64,000 bases of DNA from Paenibacillus sp. J5C2022 (GTDB lineage: Bacteria > Bacillota > Bacilli > Paenibacillales > Paenibacillaceae). A program made the position numbers and the translations under genes. Below the pieces are notes generated by a model. That model made no database searches, was not told the origin of the DNA, and saw nothing but the letters and a program-made list of their open reading frames with translations. Location: the NCBI RefSeq assembly GCF_025567625.1, contig NZ_JAOQJC010000007.1, positions 175,024-239,023 of the forward strand, read 5' to 3'. This document shows positions 53,229-61,760 of this stretch, piece by piece (position 1 is the stretch's first letter; each line of letters starts with the position of its first letter).

Positions 53229-54146
53229 TTAGTCTGTTCGTCTTTCGAAATAGGCATACTGTACCAGCGTCAATGCGAAGATCATCAGAAAGATGATGAA
53301 GGCGGCTGCCGAGGCATAGCCCATGTCATAATATTTGAAAGCGGCCGTATAAAGAAACATGACCATCGTTAAGGTCGAATCTCCGGGACTGCCGGGAAGC
53401 GCTCCGCCGGTCGTCGATACGACGTAAGGCTGGTCGAAGGCCTGGAGGGTGGCAAGCCCGCCCATCACCAGCACGAGGAAGGTCGTGGAACGCAAGAGCG
53501 GCACCGTAATGTGCGCGAATATCCGGAAAGAGCCTGCTCCGTCCACCTTCGCCGCTTCGTATATTTCGCCGTTAATGCTCTGCAGGCCGGATAAATAGAT
53601 TACGGTATAGAAGCCGATCTGTGTCCATACGATAATGCCGGCTACCAGATAGAACGCATACGTGCCATCCGCATACCATGCCACATTCCGGAAGCCGAGC
53701 ATCTCCAGCCAACCCGTGATCAAGCCGTCGCGGTTGAACAGATAGACCATAACGGCTCCGATCGCGACGGGAGACGCGATGTAGGGCAAGTAGTAGACCG
53801 TCCGGAAGAACGTCTTGGCCCGAATATTGCGATTCAGCACATTCGCAAGCACGAGCGCGAATACGGTCTGCAGCGGCACAACGATCAGAAGCAGCTTGAA
53901 CGTATTCTTCATCGCCGTCAGGAATGTCTTGTCGCGGAAGAGTGCCGTATAGTTGTCGAATCCGACACCGAACGCCCCCGCAGGATTCAAGTAACTGAAT
54001 TCCTTAAAGCTGATAAGCAAGGAGTAGATGACGGGCCCGATCATGAACGCCAAGATGATAAGGAGGAACGGAGCGAGCAGCAGCAACGCCGTTCCAATCT
54101 CCTCCCTCTTGCCTCTTATGCCGACTCGGGACGAAGGGCTTGTCAT
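53229..54146 (-). CDS. Sugar ABC transporter permease (MalF-type)
   Basis: A 305-residue permease with EAA loop YEAAKVDGAGSFRIFAHITVPLL and the LGGLATLQAFD-like block typical of MalF/UgpA partners of oligosaccharide systems. It overlaps the debranching-type glycosidase gene by 4 bp (ATGA) and is translationally coupled to it. Confidence 0.9.
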   Translation of the reverse strand: MTSPSSRVGIRGKREEIGTALLLLAPFLLIILAFMIGPVIYSLLISFKEFSYLNPAGAFGVGFDNYTALFRDKTFLTAMKNTFKLLLIVVPLQTVFALVLANVLNRNIRAKTFFRTVYYLPYIASPVAIGAVMVYLFNRDGLITGWLEMLGFRNVAWYADGTYAFYLVAGIIVWTQIGFYTVIYLSGLQSINGEIYEAAKVDGAGSFRIFAHITVPLLRSTTFLVLVMGGLATLQAFDQPYVVSTTGGALPGSPGDSTLTMVMFLYTAAFKYYDMGYASAAAFIIFLMIFALTLVQYAYFERRTD

Positions 54147-56248
54147 CGTTCCTCGCTCCTCTGCTCAATCCGGTAGCCGGACGTATTTCTCTCGATTGTC
54201 AAGTCGAAGCCTTCTCCGCCTTCCGAGCGTTCGAGGGCAAAATCGATCTCCCCTTCGCCAAGTCGCCAGTTCGAGATACGAAGGCGATTAAGGCCGCTTG
54301 GCAGCGTCGGATTCACAACCATCGTCTTCTCCCATCCGTTCGCTTGCGGGTTCAGCAAGGCGAGCATGGTACCGTAAGGCGTTCCGGCCGCCCAGGCTTG
54401 CGGCGAGCAGGCGACAGGGAACGGCACCATCTGCTCCTCGTTGCGATCGTATCCGCAGAACAGCTCGGGCAAGCGATGCTGGCCGAATTGCTCCGCGCTG
54501 TCGAACAAGGCGCGAGCCAGCTTCGCCGTTTGTTCCGCATACCCGTATCTCGCCATCCCCAGCGCAATCAACGAGTTGTCATGCGGCCAGACTGTGCCGT
54601 TATGGTAAGCGGTCGGGCTATACGCCTTCTCATCCTTGCTCATCGTACGGATGCCCCACCCTGAGAACAGACCGTCGGACAATAGCGTATCCACAACCGC
54701 CTGGCTGCGCGATTCGTCGATTATACCCGACCAGAGCGCATGTCCGGGATCGGAGGTGACAGTCTGCACCTGGCGTTTGTCCTTATCCAGCGCCAATGCA
54801 TAGAAGGCAGCATCGGCCATCCAGAACGCATCATTGAAATGCTTCTTCAGCTTGGCGGCCTCCTCTTCCAGCCGCTCCGCTTTTCCCGTCTCGCCCAATT
54901 GCCGGTAGATCGACGCCATTCTCGTCTTCGCATCGTAGAGATAGCCCTGTACTTCAACGACGGCCATCGGCGAATGGGAGTGCGTTCCATCCTTGTGCAC
55001 CATGGAATGATTGGAATCCTTCCAGCTCTGAACGTTCAAGCCGCCCTCCGATTCTTTATGAAACTCGATGAAGCCGTCGCCGTCTAGATCGCCGTGCTTC
55101 TCTAGATACGCCAGCGCTTTCTCTGCGCTTGGCAGCATTTCATTCAAAAATTCCTTGTCGCCGCTCCAATGGAAGGTCTCCGAGAGCAGGATCAGGAACA
55201 GCGGTGTACTATCGATGCTTCCGTAATAACGCTTGAACGGAATTTCGTCGAGATTCGCCATCTCGCCGCTTCGCATCTCGTGCAGGATCTTGCCCGGATT
55301 CTCATCGCTCCAAGGATTATCGGACACACCTTGCAGCCGGGCGAGCGTTCGCAGCGTATTCTTCGCGAATTCGGGATAGAACATTAACGTCTGATATGCA
55401 GTAATGATCGAATCGCGGCCGAACGGCACACAGAACCATGGAATGCCTGCTACCGGAATGACGCCGTCGCCGATATCGGTCGACAATGCGTACAGATCGG
55501 TCATCGATTGCTCCAGCGTACGGTTCACCGCATCATCATCCGTCAAGACCGACGCCATGCTCCGGGTCCAACGTTCGAACGCTTCGAACGCCTCGTCTCT
55601 GGCTTCCTCATACGGCAACGGCTCCGTATTCGCAAGCAAGCTTCCTACAACCGGAACCAACGACAAGTCGATTCGCTGGGATTGGCCCGGCGATAGATCC
55701 AGCTCATACGAGAATCCGTCGGCGCTAGCCATCCCGCTCATTGAGCTGTGAATATGCAGACTGCGCGCGATGCCGTCAAGTCCTTCGTAGCCGAATACGA
55801 GTGTACAATCGTCGACTTGAGTCGGCGAGTCTGTTCCCCGTGCCGGACGCTTCGCGCCTCTCACCTCGAACAAATCGTCGAAGGCAGGCGCGATTTCAAG
55901 CTCCACAGTGACGCGAATGCGCTTCTGGCTGCCGTTCTTCACGTCGATGCGATCGTGCATGCGACCGTCATGGATGAATTGGGAACGGTTCAGCTCCAAG
56001 TCCATCTTCTCGTACATGGCGTCTTCCTTGCGGATATCGCCGTTGCTTAATTTAATGCGCTGTTCGACGCCGGATTTCAATTGCTGCGCGAGATAGATCG
56101 GACGGACGCCGTTGATCGTCAGGGCATAGCTCTTCAAGAACCGGGTATCGTACATATACAAGCCGCAGCCGATGCTCTGCTCCTCCATATTTCCATACTC
56201 ATTCGTTACGCTGTAGACATGGCCTTGCTTTAAGGATGTGAACAACAT
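54143..56248 (-). CDS. Amylo-alpha-1,6-glucosidase-like (glycogen-debranching type) glycosidase
   Basis: A 701-residue cytoplasmic protein. The N-terminal beta-sandwich is of the glycogen-debranching N-terminal type (SVTNEYGNMEEQSIGCGLYMYDTRFL, residues 10-260). An (alpha/alpha)6 barrel follows: GIPWFCVPFGRDSIITAYQ with the catalytic-acid region, YYGSIDSTPLFLIL, DSNHSMVHKDG and SPTAYHNGTVWPHDNSLIA. It trims branches or alpha-glucosides from imported oligosaccharides. GGGGGG lies before the ATG at 56248; the frame is open to 56284. Confidence 0.85.
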   Translation of the reverse strand: MLFTSLKQGHVYSVTNEYGNMEEQSIGCGLYMYDTRFLKSYALTINGVRPIYLAQQLKSGVEQRIKLSNGDIRKEDAMYEKMDLELNRSQFIHDGRMHDRIDVKNGSQKRIRVTVELEIAPAFDDLFEVRGAKRPARGTDSPTQVDDCTLVFGYEGLDGIARSLHIHSSMSGMASADGFSYELDLSPGQSQRIDLSLVPVVGSLLANTEPLPYEEARDEAFEAFERWTRSMASVLTDDDAVNRTLEQSMTDLYALSTDIGDGVIPVAGIPWFCVPFGRDSIITAYQTLMFYPEFAKNTLRTLARLQGVSDNPWSDENPGKILHEMRSGEMANLDEIPFKRYYGSIDSTPLFLILLSETFHWSGDKEFLNEMLPSAEKALAYLEKHGDLDGDGFIEFHKESEGGLNVQSWKDSNHSMVHKDGTHSHSPMAVVEVQGYLYDAKTRMASIYRQLGETGKAERLEEEAAKLKKHFNDAFWMADAAFYALALDKDKRQVQTVTSDPGHALWSGIIDESRSQAVVDTLLSDGLFSGWGIRTMSKDEKAYSPTAYHNGTVWPHDNSLIALGMARYGYAEQTAKLARALFDSAEQFGQHRLPELFCGYDRNEEQMVPFPVACSPQAWAAGTPYGTMLALLNPQANGWEKTMVVNPTLPSGLNRLRISNWRLGEGEIDFALERSEGGEGFDLTIERNTSGYRIEQRSEER

Positions 56249-56357
56249 TTCGTTTCCCCCCATTGCTTGTTGTGGCTCCATCATAGGGGATAACGGACAT
56301 GATGCGTTAGACGTGTATCTCTACTTTTTGTTCAATTATTTTACCTTGGGGAAGCAG

Positions 56358-56397
56358 AAAAAAAAGCCAACGACCGCGAGTAAACGCGATTGTTGGC
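56358..56397 (-). terminator. Terminator separating two glycosidase genes
   Basis: Arms GCCAAC/GTTGGC and CGCG/CGCG around 56366-56397, followed on the minus strand by TTTTTTTT. It splits the (alpha/alpha)6 gene from the debranching-enzyme operon. Confidence 0.92.
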
Positions 56398-56413
56398 TCG
56401 CCGGCCGGACCGA

Positions 56414-57610
56414 TCAGGCGCGGTGAAGGTTGCCGATATAATCTGAGATGAACAAAAGTCCGCGGACATGGTGCACGCTCTGATCGCCCGACAAGGAGTA
56501 GTCGTGAAGCGGCTCCCAGGACCAGAAGCCCCACTTCACATTGGGGTCGTCCAAGTGGATGGGATAACGGCCGTCCTCGACGGCTTGCATCGCCAGCGTA
56601 TAGCGTATTGTGCGGATAGCCGCGTCGAGATACTTGCGATCCTGCGTCTGGCTATGCAGGCGGATCATGCTGATTCCGATATTCGGCATATCGCCAGGTC
56701 CGACGTTCGGAGCACATACCTCCCCGTCGGAATCGATGCCGATCGGCCATGCGCCGTCCTCGCGTTGGTGATCGATTAGCCAGTCCGCGAAGCGCTTCGC
56801 GGCATTCAAGTATTTGTCTTCCTTCGTGACTTCGTACAAGAACACAAGACCGCGCAGCTCAGGAGCGACAAGGTCCGAATTCCAGAACTCTCCGTCGATC
56901 AGATAGAAGGAGCCATCCTCTGCTTGCAGTGTCAAGCCGTGGTCGCCCCAGGCGATCGCATGCTCAAGGTAACGCTCATCGCCCGTCAATTCGTAGAACT
57001 CCAGATATGCGGTCACAGGGAAGCCGAAGGCGCGCCAGCAGAACCCGTGGTCCATCCACTTGTACGTATTCGTATCGTATTTGTATTTGAAGCCCGCCTT
57101 CCGGGCCTGCTTCAGGAAGTTGTGGAACTGGCTTGCATAGAACAAGTAATCTTCCTTCTTCGTACGCTTGTACAGCGCAAGGCATGTCCAGAACGCGTCA
57201 CCCGTATATTTGACGTACAACTCGTTATTTTTGAAGCCGTCGCGAACGCCTCCTTGCCATGTGAACATCGGGTGGATTTCGGTATAGTTATGATAGGCCC
57301 ACAGGAAGCAGTTCTCAGCTTTGCGAAGCATCTCCCCATCACCGTAGCGATCGTACATCGTCAAGTAGTTGATGGCCATCAGGAAGTTGCCGCTGTCCAT
57401 TTCCGACGTGTATTGATTGTCCGCCCGGTAATAGTGGTGCAAGGCGCCTTCCTTTTCGTTGTAGAGCTTGTCCAGAAATACGTACACCGCGTTTTTCGCA
57501 CGCAGTTGAATATCATCGTATTCCAGTCCGAGCATTTGACGCACGGCCTCTTTCCCTTGTTCATCCGGTACGGGAATGCCCCAGTCTTGCGGCGATATCG
57601 TTTGAAACAT
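56414..57610 (-). CDS. (alpha/alpha)6-barrel glycosidase-like protein
   Basis: A 398-residue protein without a signal peptide. It is built from helical hairpin repeats with aromatic-rich loops (NFLMAINYLTMYDRYGDG, HGFCWRAFGFPVTAYLEFY, FADWLIDHQREDGAWPIG, FWSWEPLHDYSLSGDQ). This is the six-hairpin fold of GH88/GH105, GH127 and epimerase-like enzymes. No diagnostic catalytic pair can be assigned. Upstream of a sugar operon but ending at its own terminator. Confidence 0.75.
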   Translation of the reverse strand: MFQTISPQDWGIPVPDEQGKEAVRQMLGLEYDDIQLRAKNAVYVFLDKLYNEKEGALHHYYRADNQYTSEMDSGNFLMAINYLTMYDRYGDGEMLRKAENCFLWAYHNYTEIHPMFTWQGGVRDGFKNNELYVKYTGDAFWTCLALYKRTKKEDYLFYASQFHNFLKQARKAGFKYKYDTNTYKWMDHGFCWRAFGFPVTAYLEFYELTGDERYLEHAIAWGDHGLTLQAEDGSFYLIDGEFWNSDLVAPELRGLVFLYEVTKEDKYLNAAKRFADWLIDHQREDGAWPIGIDSDGEVCAPNVGPGDMPNIGISMIRLHSQTQDRKYLDAAIRTIRYTLAMQAVEDGRYPIHLDDPNVKWGFWSWEPLHDYSLSGDQSVHHVRGLLFISDYIGNLHRA

Positions 57611-57777
57611 GCGAAGTCATCTCCTCAGCTATGATGGATTCATCATACTGAAGAAGAGTGCGGCACGATAGGACGCATTCTTTACTTTCCGTTCGCTTTT
57701 TTTACTTATGAACAATCAGCCTTTGCAGATCATTGTCGGCGTCGTCCAGGGAGTCTTCGGCTCTAATAAGCATAGAA

Positions 57778-57812
57778 AAAAGAAACCATCCTTATTCGGG
57801 ATGGTTTCTTTT
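57778..57812 (-). terminator. Bidirectional terminator after ydjO
   Basis: Perfect 10-bp arms GAAACCATCC and GGATGGTTTC (57782-57808), with T/A runs on both sides. Confidence 0.92.
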
Positions 57813-57820
57813 TCATTCGC

Positions 57821-58033
57821 TTATTGCTTTGACTGTTTATGATTTGCATTTTCCAATACGGAAAGCATTTTTTCGCCTTTCTCCATGAGAGAATTACACT
57901 GGACACAGATCGGTTGGGCGGATAAAACGAAGTTATCCCGCATCCACCCGTTGCACTTTTCATTGGTGCATGACCAAATAGCTGTTTTTTCCTCTGGAAG
58001 ATCATCCATTAGTCTTTTCCTTGAATAATACAA
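57821..58033 (-). CDS. ydjO: Cold-inducible YdjO-family protein
   Basis: A 70-residue protein from a TTG at 58033 (GAGGG 7 bp upstream): MYYSRKRLMDDLPEEKTAIW, then CTNEKCNGWMRDNF and CVQCNSLM. These are two CxxxxC/CxxC zinc pairs in the order seen in B. subtilis YdjO, whose length is the same. The longer frame to 58084 has no ribosome-binding site. It follows csp directly, in agreement with a cold-shock role; molecular function unknown. Confidence 0.85.
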   Translation of the reverse strand: MYYSRKRLMDDLPEEKTAIWSCTNEKCNGWMRDNFVLSAQPICVQCNSLMEKGEKMLSVLENANHKQSKQ

Positions 58034-58067
58034 GCCGTATCCCTCTTTCTCTTCAGGATTAATTAGC

Positions 58068-58095
58068 AAAAAAAGCCCCAACATAACGTCAGGGC
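58068..58095 (-). terminator. Weak terminator between csp and ydjO
   Basis: Short GCCC/GGGC hairpin followed on the minus strand by seven T. It would give partial read-through from csp to ydjO. Confidence 0.4.
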
Positions 58096-58107
58096 CATGG
58101 AACAGTC

Positions 58108-58308
58108 CTACAATTTTACAACATTCTCAGCTTGCGGCCCACGATTGCCCTGTACTACGTTAAATTCAACGCGTTGACCTTCGTCCAACGATTTGAAGCC
58201 TTCGCTAACAATTGCACTGAAATGTACAAATACGTCATTGCCGCCTTCAACCTCGATGAAACCAAATCCTTTTTCTGCATTAAACCATTTAACTGTACCT
58301 GTTTGCAT
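58108..58308 (-). CDS. csp: Cold-shock protein (CspA/CspB family)
   Basis: A 66-residue OB-fold RNA chaperone: [21 protein letters not shown] (RNP1), VFVHFSAI (RNP2) and [10 protein letters not shown] end. It melts RNA structure at low temperature. It has a 5' leader of about 125 nt with a terminator-like hairpin (see 58352-58412). Confidence 0.97.
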   Translation of the reverse strand: MQTGTVKWFNAEKGFGFIEVEGGNDVFVHFSAIVSEGFKSLDEGQRVEFNVVQGNRGPQAENVVKL

Positions 58309-58351
58309 AATTCATTACCTCACTTTTCATTTTAAGATGCTCAAAATTTCT

Positions 58352-58412
58352 AAAAAAAATCACACATCGTACAAGGTTACAGAATTAAAATCATAACCCT
58401 CTACTATGTGTG
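58352..58412 (-). promoter_or_regulatory. Terminator-like hairpin in the csp leader (attenuator candidate)
   Basis: On the minus strand CACACAT and ATGTGTG, GTA and TAC, GGTTA and TAACC pair into a long interrupted hairpin (58361-58412). It is followed immediately by TTTTTTTT (58352-58359), about 45 nt before the start codon. It has the form of an intrinsic terminator inside the 5' leader. Confidence 0.55.
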
Positions 58413-58440
58413 TTCTCAGGTCGAAATTCCAATTTAACTA

Positions 58441-58469
58441 ATATTAACATGTCCGAGGACATTTTGCAA
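58441..58469 (-). promoter_or_regulatory. csp promoter with palindromic spacer
   Basis: Minus strand TTGCAA (58464-58469), 17-bp spacer, TAATAT (58441-58446). The spacer holds the perfect inverted repeat ATGTCC-N2-GGACAT (58449-58462), a candidate operator. Bases 58470-58552 show nothing further. Confidence 0.5.
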
Positions 58470-58552
58470 CTCCTATTCACCATTTATTTGTGCCAATATA
58501 ATGCTTAACTGGTATGAGGAAGAGGATAAGCTGCAAAGCGGCTCGATATTGA

Positions 58553-60298
58553 CTAAGTTCTTACAGGGTCAGCTTCAAGTCGATTGTCACTTTTCCCTTG
58601 TAACGACGCACATTCACGAAAGACAAAACGGCTACAGGCTAGGCATTGATTGTGATCCAATTGAAACAACGCGTAATCTATTGCTTCACCCGTATGATCA
58701 AAAAAATGTATCCTTCCGATCTGATCAAATAAACCGGTTCTCTTCAATACCTCCAAAGGCTGCGGTTGAATCCCCGATATAAGAATGAGCCCTCCTATTT
58801 TTTCGCAGTGCTTCACCAAGTTCGCAAGTGCAGATTCTCCTGTGGTATCCATAAATGGCACTTTCCCCATTCGCAATAGCAACACTCTGGTTTTTTGATG
58901 AATCGTGTCGTCCATCGATTTCTCCAGCATGTTCGCCGCCCCGAAAAAGAGCGGCCCATCAATTGTAAAGATACCGATTTGAGGACAATCGTGATCTTCA
59001 GTTACCATATGCGCCTTTACTTTCGCGTGTACGGTTCCTTGTTCTGGCAATACTTTAGATATGTTTAAGACGTCACTCATTCGTTTTACAAATAAAATAA
59101 CGGCCACGATTAATCCGACTTCTACAGCCGTGGTTAAATTTGTAAATACGGTTAGTAAAAAAGTAATGAGAAGGACCAGAGAATCCGTCGTTTTGGTTTT
59201 CAAAATACGGACAAACTCTTTTCGCTCACTCATATTCCAAGCCACCAGCATCAGAATAGGCGCCATGCTTGCAAGTGGTATCCCTGATGCGTAAGGGGCA
59301 CACAATACAAGGATCAGCAAAACCACAACCCCGTGTATTATGCCAGACAGCGGAGAGACGGCTCCGTTTTTGATATTGGTTGCGGTCCTGGCAATAGCTC
59401 CAGTCGCCGGGATACCTCCAAATAGCGGGGTAATCATATTGGCGATACCTTGCCCAATCAGTTCACGATTGCTGTTATGACGACTGCCGCTCATGCCATC
59501 GGCAACGACTGCTGATAACAAAGATTCTATACCGCCTAGCATAGCAATAATAAGTGCTGGACGAATAAGAACCTCAATACGATCCCATGTGATTTCCGGG
59601 AAATGAAATCGGGGTAATGAGCTTGGAATGGCTCCGAATGACGATCCAATCGTTGCTACTTCTCCTTGAAAGAACATAGATGCAACTACAGTAGATAAAA
59701 CGAGCCCGATTAATGAACCAGGAACTTTCGAAGAAAATTTCGGCGTAAGAAGGATGACTACCAAGCAAATCATTGCTGTTAAGACACTATAAATGTTCAC
59801 AGTCATTAGATGCATGGCAATTTCCTTCATATTAAGAAGAAAGTGTTCGTGCTTCTCGACTTCGTCCAAACCCAAAAAGTTGGCAATTTGCCCGCTAAAA
59901 ATAATCACAGCAATCCCGGCGGTAAAACCGATCGTTACAGGGCGAGGAATATATTTAATCAGCGCTCCAAGCTTGAAGAGTCCCATGAGACAAAGCAAGA
60001 TTCCGGCCAGGAATCCGGCAATCAATAAGTTTTCGTATCCATATTGGATTACGATCGCAAAAAGAATGGGAATAAATGCACCGGTTGGGCCTCCAATTTG
60101 AAATTTGGAACCGCCAAATAATGAAATAACTATCCCGGCAACAATGGTTGTATATATACCATATTCCGGTTTGACGCCAACAGCAATAGCAAACGCCATT
60201 CCTAATGGAATGGCGATGATTCCTACAATCAGGCCAGAAATGAGATCTTTGCGGAATGCGGCTGCATGGTAACCTTCAAATCTCCCTGTCCATTTCAT
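58553..60298 (-). CDS. SulP-family anion transporter with STAS domain
   Basis: A 581-residue SLC26/SulP transporter. It has about 12-14 membrane segments (DLISGLIVGIIAIPLGMAFA; FGGSKFQIGGPTGAFIPILF, the signature; GIESLLSAVVADGMSG) and a C-terminal STAS domain (residues about 430-545, FTIDGPLFFGAANMLEKSM ... MDTTGESALANLV). Substrates may be sulfate, bicarbonate or other anions. ArsR-type operator at its promoter. Confidence 0.9.
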   Translation of the reverse strand: MKWTGRFEGYHAAAFRKDLISGLIVGIIAIPLGMAFAIAVGVKPEYGIYTTIVAGIVISLFGGSKFQIGGPTGAFIPILFAIVIQYGYENLLIAGFLAGILLCLMGLFKLGALIKYIPRPVTIGFTAGIAVIIFSGQIANFLGLDEVEKHEHFLLNMKEIAMHLMTVNIYSVLTAMICLVVILLTPKFSSKVPGSLIGLVLSTVVASMFFQGEVATIGSSFGAIPSSLPRFHFPEITWDRIEVLIRPALIIAMLGGIESLLSAVVADGMSGSRHNSNRELIGQGIANMITPLFGGIPATGAIARTATNIKNGAVSPLSGIIHGVVVLLILVLCAPYASGIPLASMAPILMLVAWNMSERKEFVRILKTKTTDSLVLLITFLLTVFTNLTTAVEVGLIVAVILFVKRMSDVLNISKVLPEQGTVHAKVKAHMVTEDHDCPQIGIFTIDGPLFFGAANMLEKSMDDTIHQKTRVLLLRMGKVPFMDTTGESALANLVKHCEKIGGLILISGIQPQPLEVLKRTGLFDQIGRIHFFDHTGEAIDYALFQLDHNQCLACSRFVFRECASLQGKSDNRLEADPVRT

Positions 60299-60316
60299 TC
60301 TTTATTCCTTCTTTTT

Positions 60317-60389
60317 TATATATTTGATTATTTGAATATATAAAATGCTACCCTCTATATAGAATAAAGTCAATCATCAAAAATCAAGC
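60317..60389 (-). promoter_or_regulatory. SulP promoter with ArsR-type operator
   Basis: Minus strand TTGACT, 17-bp spacer, TAGCAT (within about 60347-60375), followed at 60317-60342 by the palindrome TATATATT-N10-AATATATA. The core ATATTCAAATA is shared with the site at 60923-60942. Confidence 0.55.
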
Positions 60390-60404
60390 TGTTCCCATAT
60401 AAAA

Positions 60405-60456
60405 TCGAAAAAACAAAGGCTATCCATCCTATTACTCACGGTTGCCTTTGTTTTTT
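60405..60456 (-). terminator. Terminator between arsR and the SulP gene
   Basis: Arms AAACAAAGGC (60411-60420) and GCCTTTGTTT (60444-60453), T-tails on both strands. It means SulP is transcribed from its own promoter. Confidence 0.85.
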
Positions 60457-60459
60457 CAA

Positions 60460-60789
60460 TTATGGTTCATTTCGGATGACCTCGAGCAATGAAATGGCAT
60501 TAACAAGATGATTATCGAAGATTTGCTTAGCCACGACAAGCAATTCCTTAATGAGCGGATCACGCAACGAATAAATGACCGATGTTCCGTCTTTTACACC
60601 CGTAACCACATTTTTATTCCGCAGTACTGACAACTGTTGAGATACGGCTGAACCTTCAGAACCTAATATCATCTGTAATTCATTGACGTTTTTATCTCCT
60701 TCACTCAGAACCTCTAATATTCGGATTCTCATTGGATGCGCCAACGCTTTAAAAAAATCAGCTTTAAATTGTTGGATATCTTGACTCAT
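60460..60789 (-). CDS. ArsR/SmtB-family repressor
   Basis: A 109-residue winged-HTH regulator: FKALAHPMRIRILEVLSEGDKNVNELQMIL, recognition helix SAVSQQLSVLRNKNVV and wing DGTSVIYSL. It contains no cysteine, so it does not sense arsenic or cadmium through the classical CVCDLC site. A longer frame to 61005 has no ribosome-binding site. It lies between two promoters with matching palindromes. Confidence 0.9.
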   Translation of the reverse strand: MSQDIQQFKADFFKALAHPMRIRILEVLSEGDKNVNELQMILGSEGSAVSQQLSVLRNKNVVTGVKDGTSVIYSLRDPLIKELLVVAKQIFDNHLVNAISLLEVIRNEP

Positions 60790-60886
60790 TGTGTACGCTC
60801 CCCTAATAGCTGTACTTTTGATTATATAGATATCATAACACATGTTTAATCCATACGTCGTAGCGGCTTGGAAGACTGAGCATTGT

Positions 60887-60942
60887 TTGTTATTTGATTT
60901 CAACTGCTGTATAATACCCTTTATATTCAAATATCTGAATAT
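60887..60942 (+). promoter_or_regulatory. Promoter and ArsR-type operator of the Cys-rich gene
   Basis: TTGTTA (60887-60892), 17-bp spacer, TATAAT (60910-60915), then the perfect inverted repeat ATATTCA-N6-TGAATAT (60923-60942) at the transcription start. Operator position suits repression. Confidence 0.65.
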
Positions 60943-60972
60943 TTCATTTTGCATAACAAGGAGTGAATGCGA

Positions 60973-61596
60973 ATGCCAGACTATACAGTTAAGGATCAAA
61001 TGCAATCAGATTGGACATTCGCTCCTGAACGAACGACTCACGCAATTACTGTAAGCAAGCAAGAGGTCATCGGAATGGGAGTGCAAGCGTTACAAACGAT
61101 CGGTTCCGATGCCATATGCAAAGTTTGTATCTACAATGGAGGCTCCTGCTGTCAGGGGTGTCATCATCTTGCAGATGGCATTGGTTGCCAGCAGCGGAAT
61201 ACAAGCTGTACAGCATGGTTATGCGGCTTTCTAAAACTCCTGCTGCATGAGACAGGCTTATTGCAGGAATGGAATCATTTTTGGGATCAAGTACCTGGAC
61301 AAGGTTTTCGTGAGGATTCCACTCCAGAAACTTTCTTTGTGGAGAAGCATTTACACCTGCCGGATATTCGGAAGCTCAGCGATGCTTTAGCCGCCGATCT
61401 TGATGAGTTGGCCCGCTCACATATTGCAATAGGATTCATCATAACACTTCAGAATAAAATGGATAAGCAAATTGATCAGTTAGATGAATGCGAGAATAAT
61501 CCAAAAAAGAAAAACAAAATCAATCGAAAAATAAAGTTGTTATGTAGTCCTTTTCACCGCTTTCAGAAAGAACTCCAACAATACAATGGAAAGTAA
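60973..61596 (+). CDS. Cysteine-rich protein of unknown function
   Basis: A 207-residue cytoplasmic protein. Between residues about 46 and 84 it has eight Cys in a dense block: CKVCIYNGGSCCQGCHHLAD, then GCQQRNTSCTAWLCGFL. This may bind a metal or Fe-S cluster. The remainder is helical, with a Lys/Asn-rich C-terminus. AAGGAG is 9 bp from the ATG at 60973, while an ATG at 60967 is too close. Divergent from arsR and carrying its operator. No family recognised. Confidence 0.7.
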   Translation: MPDYTVKDQMQSDWTFAPERTTHAITVSKQEVIGMGVQALQTIGSDAICKVCIYNGGSCCQGCHHLADGIGCQQRNTSCTAWLCGFLKLLLHETGLLQEWNHFWDQVPGQGFREDSTPETFFVEKHLHLPDIRKLSDALAADLDELARSHIAIGFIITLQNKMDKQIDQLDECENNPKKKNKINRKIKLLCSPFHRFQKELQQYNGK

Positions 61597-61760
61597 CAAT
61601 GAACCAAGAGATTCGCCTAGAGTAGTCTAGCTGTTATAAGTCCCCTACTTAAAGCTCACAGCAGACGCTTGAAATATTGAGCATAACTCGACAGGCAGTA
61701 ACGCGCAAGAAGCATGTCCCTCCCGCTCGACCGGTTGAAACATGCCTCTGATACACTATT

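Noticed and set aside
58501..58782. 93-codon plus-strand frame near the end of the SulP gene
   Set aside because: Mostly antisense to SulP, without a ribosome-binding site or recognisable sequence.
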